Source of the DNA: Stutzerimonas stutzeri
GTDB lineage: Bacteria > Pseudomonadota > Gammaproteobacteria > Pseudomonadales > Pseudomonadaceae
Assembly (NCBI RefSeq): GCF_019090095.1
Contig: NZ_JAGQFP010000002.1
Location: 434,001 to 498,000 of the forward strand
Length of the DNA: 64,000 nt
Direction: 5' to 3'
Below are positions 1 to 8,341 of the stretch, one piece after another. The position numbers and the translations under genes were made by a program. How positions within the stretch are numbered: position 1 is the first letter of the stretch; the number at the start of each line of letters is the position of its first letter. The notes beneath the pieces were generated by a model. It saw nothing but the letters and a program-made list of their open reading frames with translations, searched no databases and was not told the DNA's origin.

Positions 1-1322
1 TGGGCCTGGTCCACTCGCGCATCGCGAAGTTCGTCGTTCAGCGGCTGGCCAGCCAGCGTGTAGAGCTTGGCCAGCTCGCCGTACAAACGATCGGTCTCCG
101 GCAGGTCCAGCGTGGCGCGGGCCAGATGCAGCCAGACCAGCAGGCGCTCCATGCGTGGGCGCTGCTCGCTCAGGTCTTCGGGCTGTTGCTGGTAGCGGGG
201 CAGCTGCAGCGCCTGGGCCTCTTCGGCCAGCAGGCGGGGCAACCAGCTGCCCAGCTCGGCGGCGCCCTGGCGGCTGCCGCGGTTGTTGCGCTCGGCGGTC
301 CAGGCGCGCTGCAGCAGCCACAACGAGGCTTTCAGCGAGAACAGTCCCCAGCGTGGCATGGCCAGCTCGGCGGCAAAATCCTCCGGTGCCGACTGACGAA
401 TCGTTTCGTCGTCGCTGCCGGCCTCGAGGCGCGGACGCCACTCCTGGATCAGCGCGTCGAGCTGCTCGCGCAGTTCGCGGCTGCTGGCGCGCGGCGCGGC
501 TTGGCCAAGGCTGCCGAGCAGGGCGCGTAGCTCGATCAGTTGCTGCAACCACTCATCGAGCAGTTTCCAGTGCCCGTTGTAGCGGTATTGCTCGGCCAGC
601 CGCTGGCTGTTGCCGAGCAGAAACCAGGCCAGTGCGGCGAAGGCGTCGTCCAGCGGCATGCCAGGCTCGACCTGGGGTGCCGGCAGGGTCAAGGCGTAGC
701 TATTGGCGTCATGCAGGCGGTAGCCGCGTTCGGCCTTGCTGATGTCGCAGGGCATCAGGGGCAGGTCGGCAGCTAGTTCGGCGGCCAGCTCCAGCAGTGC
801 TTCGGGTTCGCCTTGGCGCAGTTCCAGCTCCAGCTCGCAGATTTCCTCGCTCTGTTTGCCGGCGATGACCTTGCCGAGGTCGAGGGCCGCTTCGATGACC
901 ACCTTCGACTTGCCACGCCCCCAGGCGATCTCGGCCTTTTCCCGGACGAAATCGGTGGTGAAGATCGGCTTCAGGGTTTTCTTGTCCAGATCGGCCAGGC
1001 TGGCTGGCCAGCAGTCGTCCGCGAGTTTCTTCACGTCCAGCTTGGCCTTGTCCAGGTACCAGTCCCACTCGTTGCGCTCAGACAGCCCGGCGACGCTCTG
1101 GCCTCGGCTCTTGAGCGTCTGGATGAACTGTTCGCCATCACGGCGCAGGCGCAGCGCGACCTTGGCCTGTGCCAGCTCGCGTTCCGGCGTGTCGTAGTAC
1201 TGGTTGAACAATTCGTGCCGCTGCCAGCCGCTCTTGTTGCGCTTTTTCAGCAGCGGATGCTCGCGTAGCGCCAACAGGGTTTCGCGACTGGCGCGCAGTT
1301 TGATTTCGGTTTCTTTCTGCAT
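1..1322 (-). CDS. CYTH-CHAD domain protein, probable inorganic triphosphatase (3' part outside window)
   Basis: The reading frame starts at an ATG at 1322 on the minus strand and runs off the left edge, so only about 440 residues are visible. The N-terminus (MQKETEIKLRAS) carries the ExExK-type signature of CYTH domains, and further Lys/Arg/Glu-rich strands such as ALRLRRDGE and ELELELRQGE follow, as expected for the tunnel fold that binds triphosphate and metal. From about residue 210 the protein becomes helical and rich in Arg, Glu and Leu, as in CHAD domains, which bind polyphosphate. Family knowledge: YgiF-like CYTH-CHAD proteins hydrolyse inorganic triphosphate. It is divergent from the phosphate-uptake pair that begins at 1427, which fits a phosphate/polyphosphate context. 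Specific substrate not shown by sequence. Confidence 0.85.
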   Translation of the reverse strand, partial: MQKETEIKLRASRETLLALREHPLLKKRNKSGWQRHELFNQYYDTPERELAQAKVALRLRRDGEQFIQTLKSRGQSVAGLSERNEWDWYLDKAKLDVKKLADDCWPASLADLDKKTLKPIFTTDFVREKAEIAWGRGKSKVVIEAALDLGKVIAGKQSEEICELELELRQGEPEALLELAAELAADLPLMPCDISKAERGYRLHDANSYALTLPAPQVEPGMPLDDAFAALAWFLLGNSQRLAEQYRYNGHWKLLDEWLQQLIELRALLGSLGQAAPRASSRELREQLDALIQEWRPRLEAGSDDETIRQSAPEDFAAELAMPRWGLFSLKASLWLLQRAWTAERNNRGSRQGAAELGSWLPRLLAEEAQALQLPRYQQQPEDLSEQRPRMERLLVWLHLARATLDLPETDRLYGELAKLYTLAGQPLNDELRDARVDQA

Positions 1323-1426
1323 GGTGCCCAGATGATGCCTATGTTTGAGTGTGACCTGCGTCACTTGGTGGCGGCGCTTTGAGGTCATCCGTATACTTGC
1401 CGCCTTCTGAAGCCGGGGTGTTCCCT

Positions 1427-2104
1427 ATGCCAATCAATCCTTTCGTCAGCCTGTTCGGACGCTCGCCTATCGGTCCGATGCAACAGCATATGGCCAAGTC
1501 TCACGAATGTGCTGCCAACCTGGTGCCGCTGTTCCAGGCGATCACGGCAGAAGACTGGGAACGGGTCGAGCAGATCCAGAAAGAGATGGCCCGACTGGAA
1601 AACGAGGCCGACAAGCTCAAGAAGAGCGTCCGTCAGCACCTGCCGAAAAGCCTGTTCCTGCCGGTCCCGCGCTCGGATTTGCTGGAGCTGCTGAGTGTAC
1701 AGGACAAAATTGCCAACCGCGCCAAGGACATCGCCGGCCTGATGCTTGGCCGTTGCATGGCGATTCCGCCGGCGCTGCAGCCGGAGATGATGGCGTTCGT
1801 GCAGCGCAGTGTCGACGCCAGCTGCCAGGCGCTCAAGGCGCTCAAGGAGTTGGACTCGTTGTTGGAAACCGGCTTCAGCGGTCGTGAGGCCACCTTGGTG
1901 GAAAAGATGGTCGAGGAGCTCGAGGAGATCGAGCGTGAAACCGACCGCATGCAGATCACGGTGCGCCGTGCGCTGTTCAAGCTGGAAAAGGAATTGCCTC
2001 CAGTCGACGTTATGTTCCTCTACAAGATCATCGAATGGATCGGTGACGTAGCTGACCGTGCCGAGCGAGTCGGCAACCGTCTGGAACAATTGCTGGCGCG
2101 CTGA
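1427..2104 (+). CDS. DUF47 (TIGR00153) PhoU-like phosphate transport accessory protein
   Basis: A 225-residue protein starting MPINPFVSLFGRSP, the standard beginning and length of the TIGR00153/DUF47 family. It is almost entirely helical with many charged heptads (for example the EEIERETDRMQ segment), resembling PhoU helical bundles that bind metal clusters. I chose the ATG at 1427 because GGGGT lies just upstream and family members start here; an upstream in-frame ATG at 1379 would add an uncharacteristic 16 residues. It precedes the Pit transporter by 39 bases, the usual pairing, so it probably modulates phosphate uptake through Pit. An extended -10-like element, GTATACT, lies at 1391-1397 without an obvious -35. 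Confidence 0.9.
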   Translation: MPINPFVSLFGRSPIGPMQQHMAKSHECAANLVPLFQAITAEDWERVEQIQKEMARLENEADKLKKSVRQHLPKSLFLPVPRSDLLELLSVQDKIANRAKDIAGLMLGRCMAIPPALQPEMMAFVQRSVDASCQALKALKELDSLLETGFSGREATLVEKMVEELEEIERETDRMQITVRRALFKLEKELPPVDVMFLYKIIEWIGDVADRAERVGNRLEQLLAR

Positions 2105-2143
2105 GGCGCCAGCGTCCTTTCTGGGTTCAACAGGTAATTCCTT

Positions 2144-3409
2144 ATGTCTTTTATCTCGGAATACGGCTTCGTACTCCTGGTGCTCGCCTGCGCCTTCGGT
2201 TTCTTCATGGCCTGGGGCGTGGGCGCCAACGACGTGGCCAACGCCATGGGCACCTCGGTCGGCTCGCGGGCGCTGACGATCAAACAGGCCATCGTGGTGG
2301 CCATGATCTTCGAGTTCTGCGGGGCATACCTCGCCGGCGGAGAGGTCACCGAAACCATCAAGAATGGCATTGTCGATGCGGAAGTCATATCGCCCGATCT
2401 GATGGTACTGGGCATGATGTCGGCCCTGCTGGCAGCCGGCACCTGGCTGATGATCGCCACCATGAAAGGCTGGCCGGTTTCCACGACGCACTCGATCATC
2501 GGTGCAGTGATCGGCTTTGCCGCGGTCGGCGTGTCCACCGATGCGGTGCACTGGCACGCCATCGGCCCCATCGTGGCCAGCTGGGTAGTAACGCCCATGC
2601 TGTCGGGCATTGTCGCCTTCGGCCTGTTCATGAGCGTGCAGAAGCTGATCATCAATACCGATGAGCCGTTCCGCAACGCCAAGCGCTTCGTGCCGCTGTA
2701 CATGTTCCTCACGGGCTTCATGGTCGCGTTGATGACCGTCACCAAGGGCCTCAAGCACGTCGGTCTGACCCTGACCAGCAGCGAGGGCGTTGTCCTGGCG
2801 TTCGCCATCGGTGTGCTGGTCGCGCTGGTCGGCGTTGCCTTGCTGTCGCGCATCAAGGTGGACGAGGAAGCGGACCGTACCTTCCACTTCGCCAGCGTGG
2901 AAAAGGTCTTCGCGGTACTGATGATCTTCACCGCCTGTTCGATGGCCTTCGCTCACGGCGCTAACGACGTGGCCAACGCGGTCGGCCCGCTGGCTGCGGT
3001 GGTGGGCGTCATCGAGTCGGGCGGCGCAGCCGAGATCGCCGCCAAATCGGCGGTGCCGGGCTGGGTGCTGCTGCTTGGCGCCGTCGGTATCGTCATCGGT
3101 CTGGCGACCTACGGCTACAAGGTGATCGCGACCATCGGCAAGGAAATCACCGAGCTGACGCCCAGCCGTGGTTTTGCCGCTGAACTTGCGACCGCGACCA
3201 CGGTGGTCGGCGCCTCGGCCATCGGCCTGCCGGTTTCGACCACCCACACCCTGGTCGGCGCGGTACTGGGTATCGGCATCGCCCGCGGTATCGGCGCGCT
3301 GAACCTGGGCGTGGTCGGTTCGATCTTCATGTCCTGGCTGATCACCCTGCCGGCGGGCGCGTTCCTGGCCATCCTGTTCTTCACCATCTTGCAGGCAATC
3401 TTCGTCTGA
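2144..3409 (+). CDS. pitA: Low-affinity inorganic phosphate transporter, Pit family
   Basis: A 421-residue inner-membrane protein of the PiT (PF01384) family. The two inverted signature repeats are visible: GANDVANAMGTSVGS near residue 27 and GANDVANAVGPLAAV near residue 269, together with the matching PVSTTHSIIGA and PVSTTHTLVGA motifs. Roughly ten hydrophobic helices are present. The family moves metal-phosphate complexes with protons. It follows the DUF47 gene with a short gap and is probably cotranscribed. Whether it is the orthologue of E. coli pitA or another Pit paralogue cannot be told from one window. Confidence 0.92.
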   Translation: MSFISEYGFVLLVLACAFGFFMAWGVGANDVANAMGTSVGSRALTIKQAIVVAMIFEFCGAYLAGGEVTETIKNGIVDAEVISPDLMVLGMMSALLAAGTWLMIATMKGWPVSTTHSIIGAVIGFAAVGVSTDAVHWHAIGPIVASWVVTPMLSGIVAFGLFMSVQKLIINTDEPFRNAKRFVPLYMFLTGFMVALMTVTKGLKHVGLTLTSSEGVVLAFAIGVLVALVGVALLSRIKVDEEADRTFHFASVEKVFAVLMIFTACSMAFAHGANDVANAVGPLAAVVGVIESGGAAEIAAKSAVPGWVLLLGAVGIVIGLATYGYKVIATIGKEITELTPSRGFAAELATATTVVGASAIGLPVSTTHTLVGAVLGIGIARGIGALNLGVVGSIFMSWLITLPAGAFLAILFFTILQAIFV

Positions 3410-3508
3410 TCCGCCCCGTCGCCGCAGTTTTTACCTCATCGTAAGGCTGCGGCGGCGCGTTTCATGTTTCACTGGGTGCCTTCGTAGCCGTCTTTCTGGA
3501 GGCCGCCG

Positions 3509-4663
3509 GTGCCCATCCCCTCGCTCAAAGACCAGTTTGCCGCGCTGATTGCAGCCCCGTCGGTCAGCTGCACGCAGGCGCATTGGGACCAGACCAACCG
3601 CCCCGTGATCGACCTGCTGGCCGGCTGGCTGGGTGATCTCGGCTTCGCCTGCGAGGTACAGCAGGTCACCCCCGGGAAGTTCAACCTGCTCGCCAGCTAT
3701 GGCAGCGGTCCCGGCGGGCTGGTGCTGGCCGGACACAGCGATACCGTCCCCTACGACGCCGACCTCTGGAGTGCCGAGCCGCTGCGGCTGCGCGAAGCCG
3801 ACGATCGTTGGTACGGCCTCGGCAGCTGCGACATGAAAGGCTTCTTCGCGTTGATCATCGAAGCCGTATTGCCGTTGCTCGACCAGCCGTTCAAGCAGCC
3901 CTTGCTGATCCTCGCCACCTGCGACGAGGAGAGTTCGATGTCCGGCGCCCGTGCGCTGGCCGATGCCGGGCGGCCGCTGGGGCGCGCGGCGGTGATCGGC
4001 GAGCCGACCGGGCTGCGGCCGGTGCGCCTGCACAAGGGCATCATGATGGAAGGCATCGAGATCCATGGGCAGAGCGGGCATTCGTCCAACCCGGCCTATG
4101 GCCACAGCGCGCTGGAGGCGATGCACGACGCCATGGGCGAGCTGCTGACGCTGCGCCGCGAATGGCAAAGCCAATACGACAACCCGCTGTTCGACGTGCC
4201 AAAGCCGACCCTCAACCTCGGCTGCATCCACGGTGGCGATAACCCCAACCGCATCTGCGGCCAGTGTTCGCTCGAGTACGATCTGCGCCCGTTGCCGGGG
4301 ATGGAGCCCGAGCAGCTGCGCGAGGCCATCGCCCGTCGCCTGCGAACCGTGGCCGACCGGCATCAGGTCAAGATCGACCTGGCGCCGCTGTTCCCCAGCG
4401 TGCCGCCATTCGATCAGCCTGCCGATACCGAACTGGTCAGGCTGGCCGAACGCCTCACCGGCCATGCCGCCGAGGCGGTGGCCTTTGCTACCGAAGCGCC
4501 TTATCTTCAGCAGCTTGGCTGTGAGACGTTGGTGCTCGGCCCAGGCGACATTGCCTGCGCCCACCAGCCGGACGAGTACCTGGATCTGGACAGAATCGAA
4601 CCCACTGTGAGGTTGTTGCGCGGGATGATCGAACACTATTGCCTGCAGTCAGGCCGAGGATAG
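3509..4663 (+). CDS. argE: Acetylornithine deacetylase (M20 metallopeptidase family)
   Basis: A 384-residue protein that removes the acetyl group from N2-acetylornithine in arginine biosynthesis. M20 hallmarks are present in order: GHSDTVP (metal-ligand His and Asp) near residue 78, GSCDMKG near 109, and ATCDEESS with the catalytic Glu pair near 136, followed by a dimerisation insert (HGQSGHSSNP) and a late His metal ligand in CAHQPDEYL. The start is a GTG at 3509 with a strong CTGGAGG ribosome site at 3496-3502. It lies about 100 bases before argA, and the two genes together bracket the acetylated-intermediate part of the arginine pathway. Since pseudomonads also carry the cyclic ArgJ route, ArgE may be partly redundant. 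Confidence 0.9.
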   Translation: MPIPSLKDQFAALIAAPSVSCTQAHWDQTNRPVIDLLAGWLGDLGFACEVQQVTPGKFNLLASYGSGPGGLVLAGHSDTVPYDADLWSAEPLRLREADDRWYGLGSCDMKGFFALIIEAVLPLLDQPFKQPLLILATCDEESSMSGARALADAGRPLGRAAVIGEPTGLRPVRLHKGIMMEGIEIHGQSGHSSNPAYGHSALEAMHDAMGELLTLRREWQSQYDNPLFDVPKPTLNLGCIHGGDNPNRICGQCSLEYDLRPLPGMEPEQLREAIARRLRTVADRHQVKIDLAPLFPSVPPFDQPADTELVRLAERLTGHAAEAVAFATEAPYLQQLGCETLVLGPGDIACAHQPDEYLDLDRIEPTVRLLRGMIEHYCLQSGRG

Positions 4664-4704
4664 GAGCAGGCCAGGCGATCCGATCGCCGCGCACCTGCTC
4701 CCGC
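4664..4704 (+). terminator. Hairpin after argE
   Basis: Inverted arms GGAGCAGG and CCTGCTCC enclose about 20 bases immediately after the argE stop. There is no T run after the stem, so it may be an attenuator or a rho-dependent pause rather than a classical terminator. Confidence 0.3.
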
Positions 4705-4760
4705 CCCCCCTGCTCGAACCGACTCCCGGACTGAACAAGCTGTTACTGAAGGCTTTTGCA

Positions 4761-6062
4761 ATGCACAACTACGTCACCTGGCTTCGCGACTCCTCGCCCT
4801 ACATCAATTCGCACCGTGACCGCACCTTTGTCGTCATGCTGCCGGGCGATGGCCTGGAGCATCCCAATTTCGCCAACATCGTCCACGACCTGGTGCTGCT
4901 GCACAGCCTCGGCGTGCGGCTGGTCCTGGCGTTCGGCTCGCGGCCGCAGATCGAGGCGCGGCTGGCCGCGCGCGGACTTCAGCCGCGCTTCCATCGCGAC
5001 CTGCGCATCACCGACGCGGCCACCCTGGAATGCGTGATCGATGCCGTCGGCCACATGCGCATCGCGCTCGAGGCCCGACTGTCGATGGACATGGCGGCCT
5101 CGCCGATGCAAGGCGCTCGGCTGCGCGTGGCCAGCGGCAACTTCATCACGGCGCGCCCCATCGGGGTTCACGATGGCGTCGATTACCAGCACACCGGTGA
5201 AGTGCGGCGCGTCGATCGCAAGGGTATCGGTCGTCTGCTGGACGAGCGCACCATCGTGCTACTGCCGCCCCTGGGTTATTCGCCGACCGGTGAGATCTTC
5301 AACATTGCCTGTGAAGACATCGCCACCCGCGCCGCCATTGACCTGCAGGCCGACAAGCTGGTGCTCTACGGTGCCGAACGCGGCCTGCGCGATGAAAGTG
5401 GCAAGCTGGTGCGCGAGCTGCGTCCACCGCAGATCCCGGCCTACGTGGAGCGTCTTGCCGGCACCTACCAGGCCGAACTGCTCGATGCCGCAGCCCAGGC
5501 CTGCAAAGGCGGTGTGCGTCGCAGCCACGTGATCAGCTATGCCGAGGACGGCTCGCTGCTCAACGAGCTGTTCACCCGCGACGGCGGTGACGGCACCCTG
5601 GTGACGCAGGAGCAGTTCGAGCAGCTGCGCGAGGCGACCATCGAGGACGTCGGCGGCCTGATCGACCTGATCACGCCATTGGAGGAGCAGGGCATCCTGG
5701 TGCGCCGTTCGCGGGAGGTGCTGGAGCGCGAGGTCGAGCAATTCAGCATCGTCGAGCGCGATGGTCTGATCATCGCCTGCGCGGCGCTCTATCCCATCGC
5801 CGATTCCGATTCCGGTGAGCTGGCCTGCCTGGCGGTGAATCCCGAGTACCGCCACGGCGGACGCGGTGACGAGCTGCTCGAGCACATCGAGGCGCGGGCA
5901 CGCAAGCTGGGGCTGAAGACGCTGTTCGTGCTCACCACCCGCACGGCGCACTGGTTCCGCGAGCGTGGTTTCGAACCCAGTGGTGTCGAGCGGCTACCGG
6001 CGGCGCGGGCGTCGCTCTACAACTTCCAGCGCAATTCGAAGATCTTCGAAAAAGCGCTCTGA
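4761..6062 (+). CDS. argA: Amino-acid N-acetyltransferase (N-acetylglutamate synthase)
   Basis: A 433-residue classical ArgA with an N-terminal amino-acid-kinase-like domain (about residues 1-280), which binds arginine for feedback inhibition, and a C-terminal GNAT acetyltransferase domain (about 290-433). The GNAT acetyl-CoA loop is seen in the NPEYRHGGRGDELL segment and the final strand in TLFVLTTRTAHWFRERGF. It makes N-acetylglutamate, the first step of arginine synthesis. The start MHNYVTWLRDSSPYIN matches the family; AAGG lies 9 bases upstream. It follows argE on the same strand. Confidence 0.95.
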   Translation: MHNYVTWLRDSSPYINSHRDRTFVVMLPGDGLEHPNFANIVHDLVLLHSLGVRLVLAFGSRPQIEARLAARGLQPRFHRDLRITDAATLECVIDAVGHMRIALEARLSMDMAASPMQGARLRVASGNFITARPIGVHDGVDYQHTGEVRRVDRKGIGRLLDERTIVLLPPLGYSPTGEIFNIACEDIATRAAIDLQADKLVLYGAERGLRDESGKLVRELRPPQIPAYVERLAGTYQAELLDAAAQACKGGVRRSHVISYAEDGSLLNELFTRDGGDGTLVTQEQFEQLREATIEDVGGLIDLITPLEEQGILVRRSREVLEREVEQFSIVERDGLIIACAALYPIADSDSGELACLAVNPEYRHGGRGDELLEHIEARARKLGLKTLFVLTTRTAHWFRERGFEPSGVERLPAARASLYNFQRNSKIFEKAL

Positions 6063-6085
6063 GCAGGCCGCTCAGCCTGGGACGA

Positions 6086-6113
6086 GTGGGGGCGGTCCGG
6101 GACCGCTCCCGCG
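6086..6113. repeat. REP-like palindromic element
   Basis: A GTGGGGGCGGTC head followed by the reverse complement GACCGCTCCC. It resembles the short GTGGGAGCGG...CCGCG palindromes scattered between Pseudomonas genes, and a relative lies at 51018-51043. It sits between the converging argA and gshA genes. Confidence 0.5.
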
Positions 6114-6161
6114 CGTCGCTTCACGCAGCTCGACGCGCCGGGCAATCCGCCAGCAGGTGTG

Positions 6162-6183
6162 AAGCGGCCAAGCGCCGCTTTTG
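6162..6183 (+). terminator. Rho-independent terminator of argA
   Basis: Stem AAGCGGC/GCCGCTT with loop CAAGC, followed by TTTT. It lies 100 bases after the argA stop, in the gap before the convergent gshA. Confidence 0.6.
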
Positions 6184-6196
6184 CTCGGATGCGAGC

Positions 6197-6234
6197 CCCT
6201 GCCAGCCGCCGCCCTTGCGCGGCCAGCAGGGGTT
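6197..6234 (-). terminator. Hairpin after gshA
   Basis: Long inverted arms CCCCTGC(C/T)GGC pairing across about 15 bases, directly beyond the gshA stop. No strong T run is present, so termination is inferred from position and stem only. Confidence 0.35.
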
Positions 6235-6241
6235 GTCAGTC

Positions 6242-7831
6242 TCAGACCGGCGCGAGACTGGTCAAGCTGCGCTGATACTCCTCGACGAAGCTGTCGAAGT
6301 CCTGTGTATCGGCCGCTTCCATTTCGGCTTGTTGGGCCAAGGATTCGCGGGCCGCGTTATCGAACCAGGCCACGTCGGCATCGGGCAGCGCTCGGCTGCG
6401 GAAGCCTTCGGCGTGCTGACGGGTCTGGCGCAGCGCGAACTGGCTGAAGCTTTCGCCATGGTGGCGCATCGCTTCGAGGACCTGGGCCGATGGGGTCAGG
6501 CTGCTGTCGGCGACCTTGGCCTGTTGCGCGGCGATGGCACTGACATGCTCGTCGCCGCCCTGGCTGCGGTCCAGCAGCTCGGCGACTTGGCTGATCTGGC
6601 CGATCAGCTCGCTGGCCCAATCCTGCAGGCTGACCGACTCACCGCAACGGCTCAGCTCCAGGCCCGGCTGGCGCCCTTGCTTGACCACCTTGAGGAAGTT
6701 ATCGCTGCTGGCCCGGCACTCGCCCTCAATCAGGCAAGGGCTCTGCTGCAGCGCACAGAACAGCAGGAAGGCGTCGAGAAAACGCGCTTCGCTGATATCG
6801 ATGCCCAGCGGCAGGAACGGGTTGATATCCAGGCAGCGCACCTCGATGTACTGGATGCCGCGGGCCCGCAACGCATGCAGCGGGCGCTCGCCGGTGCCGG
6901 TGACCCGCTTGGGACGGATGTTCGAGTAGTACTCGTTCTCGATCTGCAGAATGTTGGTGTTGAGCTGCTGCCAGTTGCCCTCGGCGTCCTTGGTGCCCAG
7001 CGCCGCATAGTCGGGGTAGGGCGTCGAGACGGCCTTGTGCAGGCTGCTGGTGTAGCTGGGCAGGTCGTCATAGCAGGGTGTGAGACCCGCCTGGGCGTTG
7101 CTCTGGTAGCCCAGGTCGCTCATGCGCAGGCTGGTGGCGTACGGCAGATAGAGGGTTTCGTCATCGAACTGCTCGAGCTGGTGCGCACGCCCGCGCATGA
7201 AGGACGCATCCAGCGCCGGCGAGGCGCCGAACAGATACATCAGCAGCCAGCTGTAGCGACGGAAATTGCGGATCAGCGCGATATAGCGCCAGGATTGGTA
7301 GTCCTGCGGCGAGCGGCCATCGCCCTCGTCGGCCTGCAGCAGCGACCACAACGCCTCGGGCAGTGAAAAGTTGTAGTGAATGCCGGCAATGCACTGCATG
7401 GTCTTGCCGTAACGCAGCGCCAGGCCCTGACGGTAGACGTATTTCAGCCGACCGATGTTGGAGCTGCCGTACTCGGCGATGGGGATCTGCGCTTCTTCCG
7501 GCAGAAGCCCCGGCATCGAGGGGCTCCAGAGGAACTCGCCCTCCAACCGGCTATAGGTGTAGCGATGGATGGCGTCGAGCTCGGCCAGCGTGCGGGCCGG
7601 GTCGGTTTCGGTGCCGGTGATGAATTCCAGCAACGCTTCGGAATAGTCGGTGGTGATCTTCGGGTGTGTCAGGGCCGAACCCAATGCCCGCGGGTGCGGG
7701 GTCATGGCCAGCTGACCGTCGTTGTCGATGCGCAGGCATTCCCGCTCGATCCCGTGCAGGCATTGCGAGAGCAGCGGAAGGTTTGGGTGCTCGGCCAACA
7801 GTGCCAGGCGGTGGGAGAGGAGGTCGCTCAA
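6242..7831 (-). CDS. gshA: Glutamate-cysteine ligase
   Basis: A 529-residue enzyme of the proteobacterial GshA family (usual length about 520). It forms gamma-glutamylcysteine, the first step of glutathione synthesis, in the cytoplasm. Recognisable family segments are [10 protein letters not shown] near residue 28, [14 protein letters not shown] near 60, and [12 protein letters not shown] near 330, which together build the glutamate, cysteine and ATP/Mg sites. The start is a TTG at 7831 with GAAGGA 8 bases upstream; the protein N-terminus [12 protein letters not shown] matches Pseudomonas homologues. It converges with argA. Confidence 0.95.
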   Translation of the reverse strand: MSDLLSHRLALLAEHPNLPLLSQCLHGIERECLRIDNDGQLAMTPHPRALGSALTHPKITTDYSEALLEFITGTETDPARTLAELDAIHRYTYSRLEGEFLWSPSMPGLLPEEAQIPIAEYGSSNIGRLKYVYRQGLALRYGKTMQCIAGIHYNFSLPEALWSLLQADEGDGRSPQDYQSWRYIALIRNFRRYSWLLMYLFGASPALDASFMRGRAHQLEQFDDETLYLPYATSLRMSDLGYQSNAQAGLTPCYDDLPSYTSSLHKAVSTPYPDYAALGTKDAEGNWQQLNTNILQIENEYYSNIRPKRVTGTGERPLHALRARGIQYIEVRCLDINPFLPLGIDISEARFLDAFLLFCALQQSPCLIEGECRASSDNFLKVVKQGRQPGLELSRCGESVSLQDWASELIGQISQVAELLDRSQGGDEHVSAIAAQQAKVADSSLTPSAQVLEAMRHHGESFSQFALRQTRQHAEGFRSRALPDADVAWFDNAARESLAQQAEMEAADTQDFDSFVEEYQRSLTSLAPV

Positions 7832-7948
7832 GTTTGGGTTCCTTCACGCATCAGTCGGCACAATATGGGGCGGCGCGCGCCAAGCTTCAAGCCACAAGAG
7901 CGGCCTTGGCGCGCTTAGTTGACGCTGGCAGCGTGTTGCCTGCCGCTT

Positions 7949-8338
7949 TTAGAGGCAGGCGAACGTCGATTGCGCCTTGGCCACCAGCTTCTCACCCTGA
8001 TGCACCTCGGCTTCCAGCACCTGAGTACGTCGTCCGCCATGCACCACCCAGGCACGGCAAAGCAGCTCGCCGTCCGTCACCGGGCGGATGTAGTTGACCT
8101 TGCACTCGAGGGTCACGCTGTTCGGCGAGCCGTCGCCCAGGCTGTGGCTCGCCTGGCCCATGGCGGTATCGATCAATGAGAACAGCGCGCCGCCGTGCAG
8201 CTTGCCGTGCAGGTTGCGCAAGCCATCGTGCATCTTCAGGCCGAGAATGGCCTCGCCGCCTTCGGCCTTGAGAATTTCCAGGCCCAGCAAGCGCCCGAAG
8301 GCGCTGCTGTTGCCGATCGCTTCGGCCTTCACGCTCAC
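7949..8338 (-). CDS. PaaI-family hotdog thioesterase
   Basis: A 129-residue single hotdog domain. The active-site region LRNLHGKLHGGALFSLIDTAMGQA has the HGG..F..D pattern of PaaI/YdiI thioesterases, which hydrolyse acyl- or aryl-CoA. It starts with GTG at 8338, 3 bases after the tex stop and with AGGAAA upstream, so it is translated from the same message as tex. The physiological thioester is not evident. Confidence 0.85.
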   Translation of the reverse strand: MSVKAEAIGNSSAFGRLLGLEILKAEGGEAILGLKMHDGLRNLHGKLHGGALFSLIDTAMGQASHSLGDGSPNSVTLECKVNYIRPVTDGELLCRAWVVHGGRRTQVLEAEVHQGEKLVAKAQSTFACL

Positions 8339-8341
8339 GGC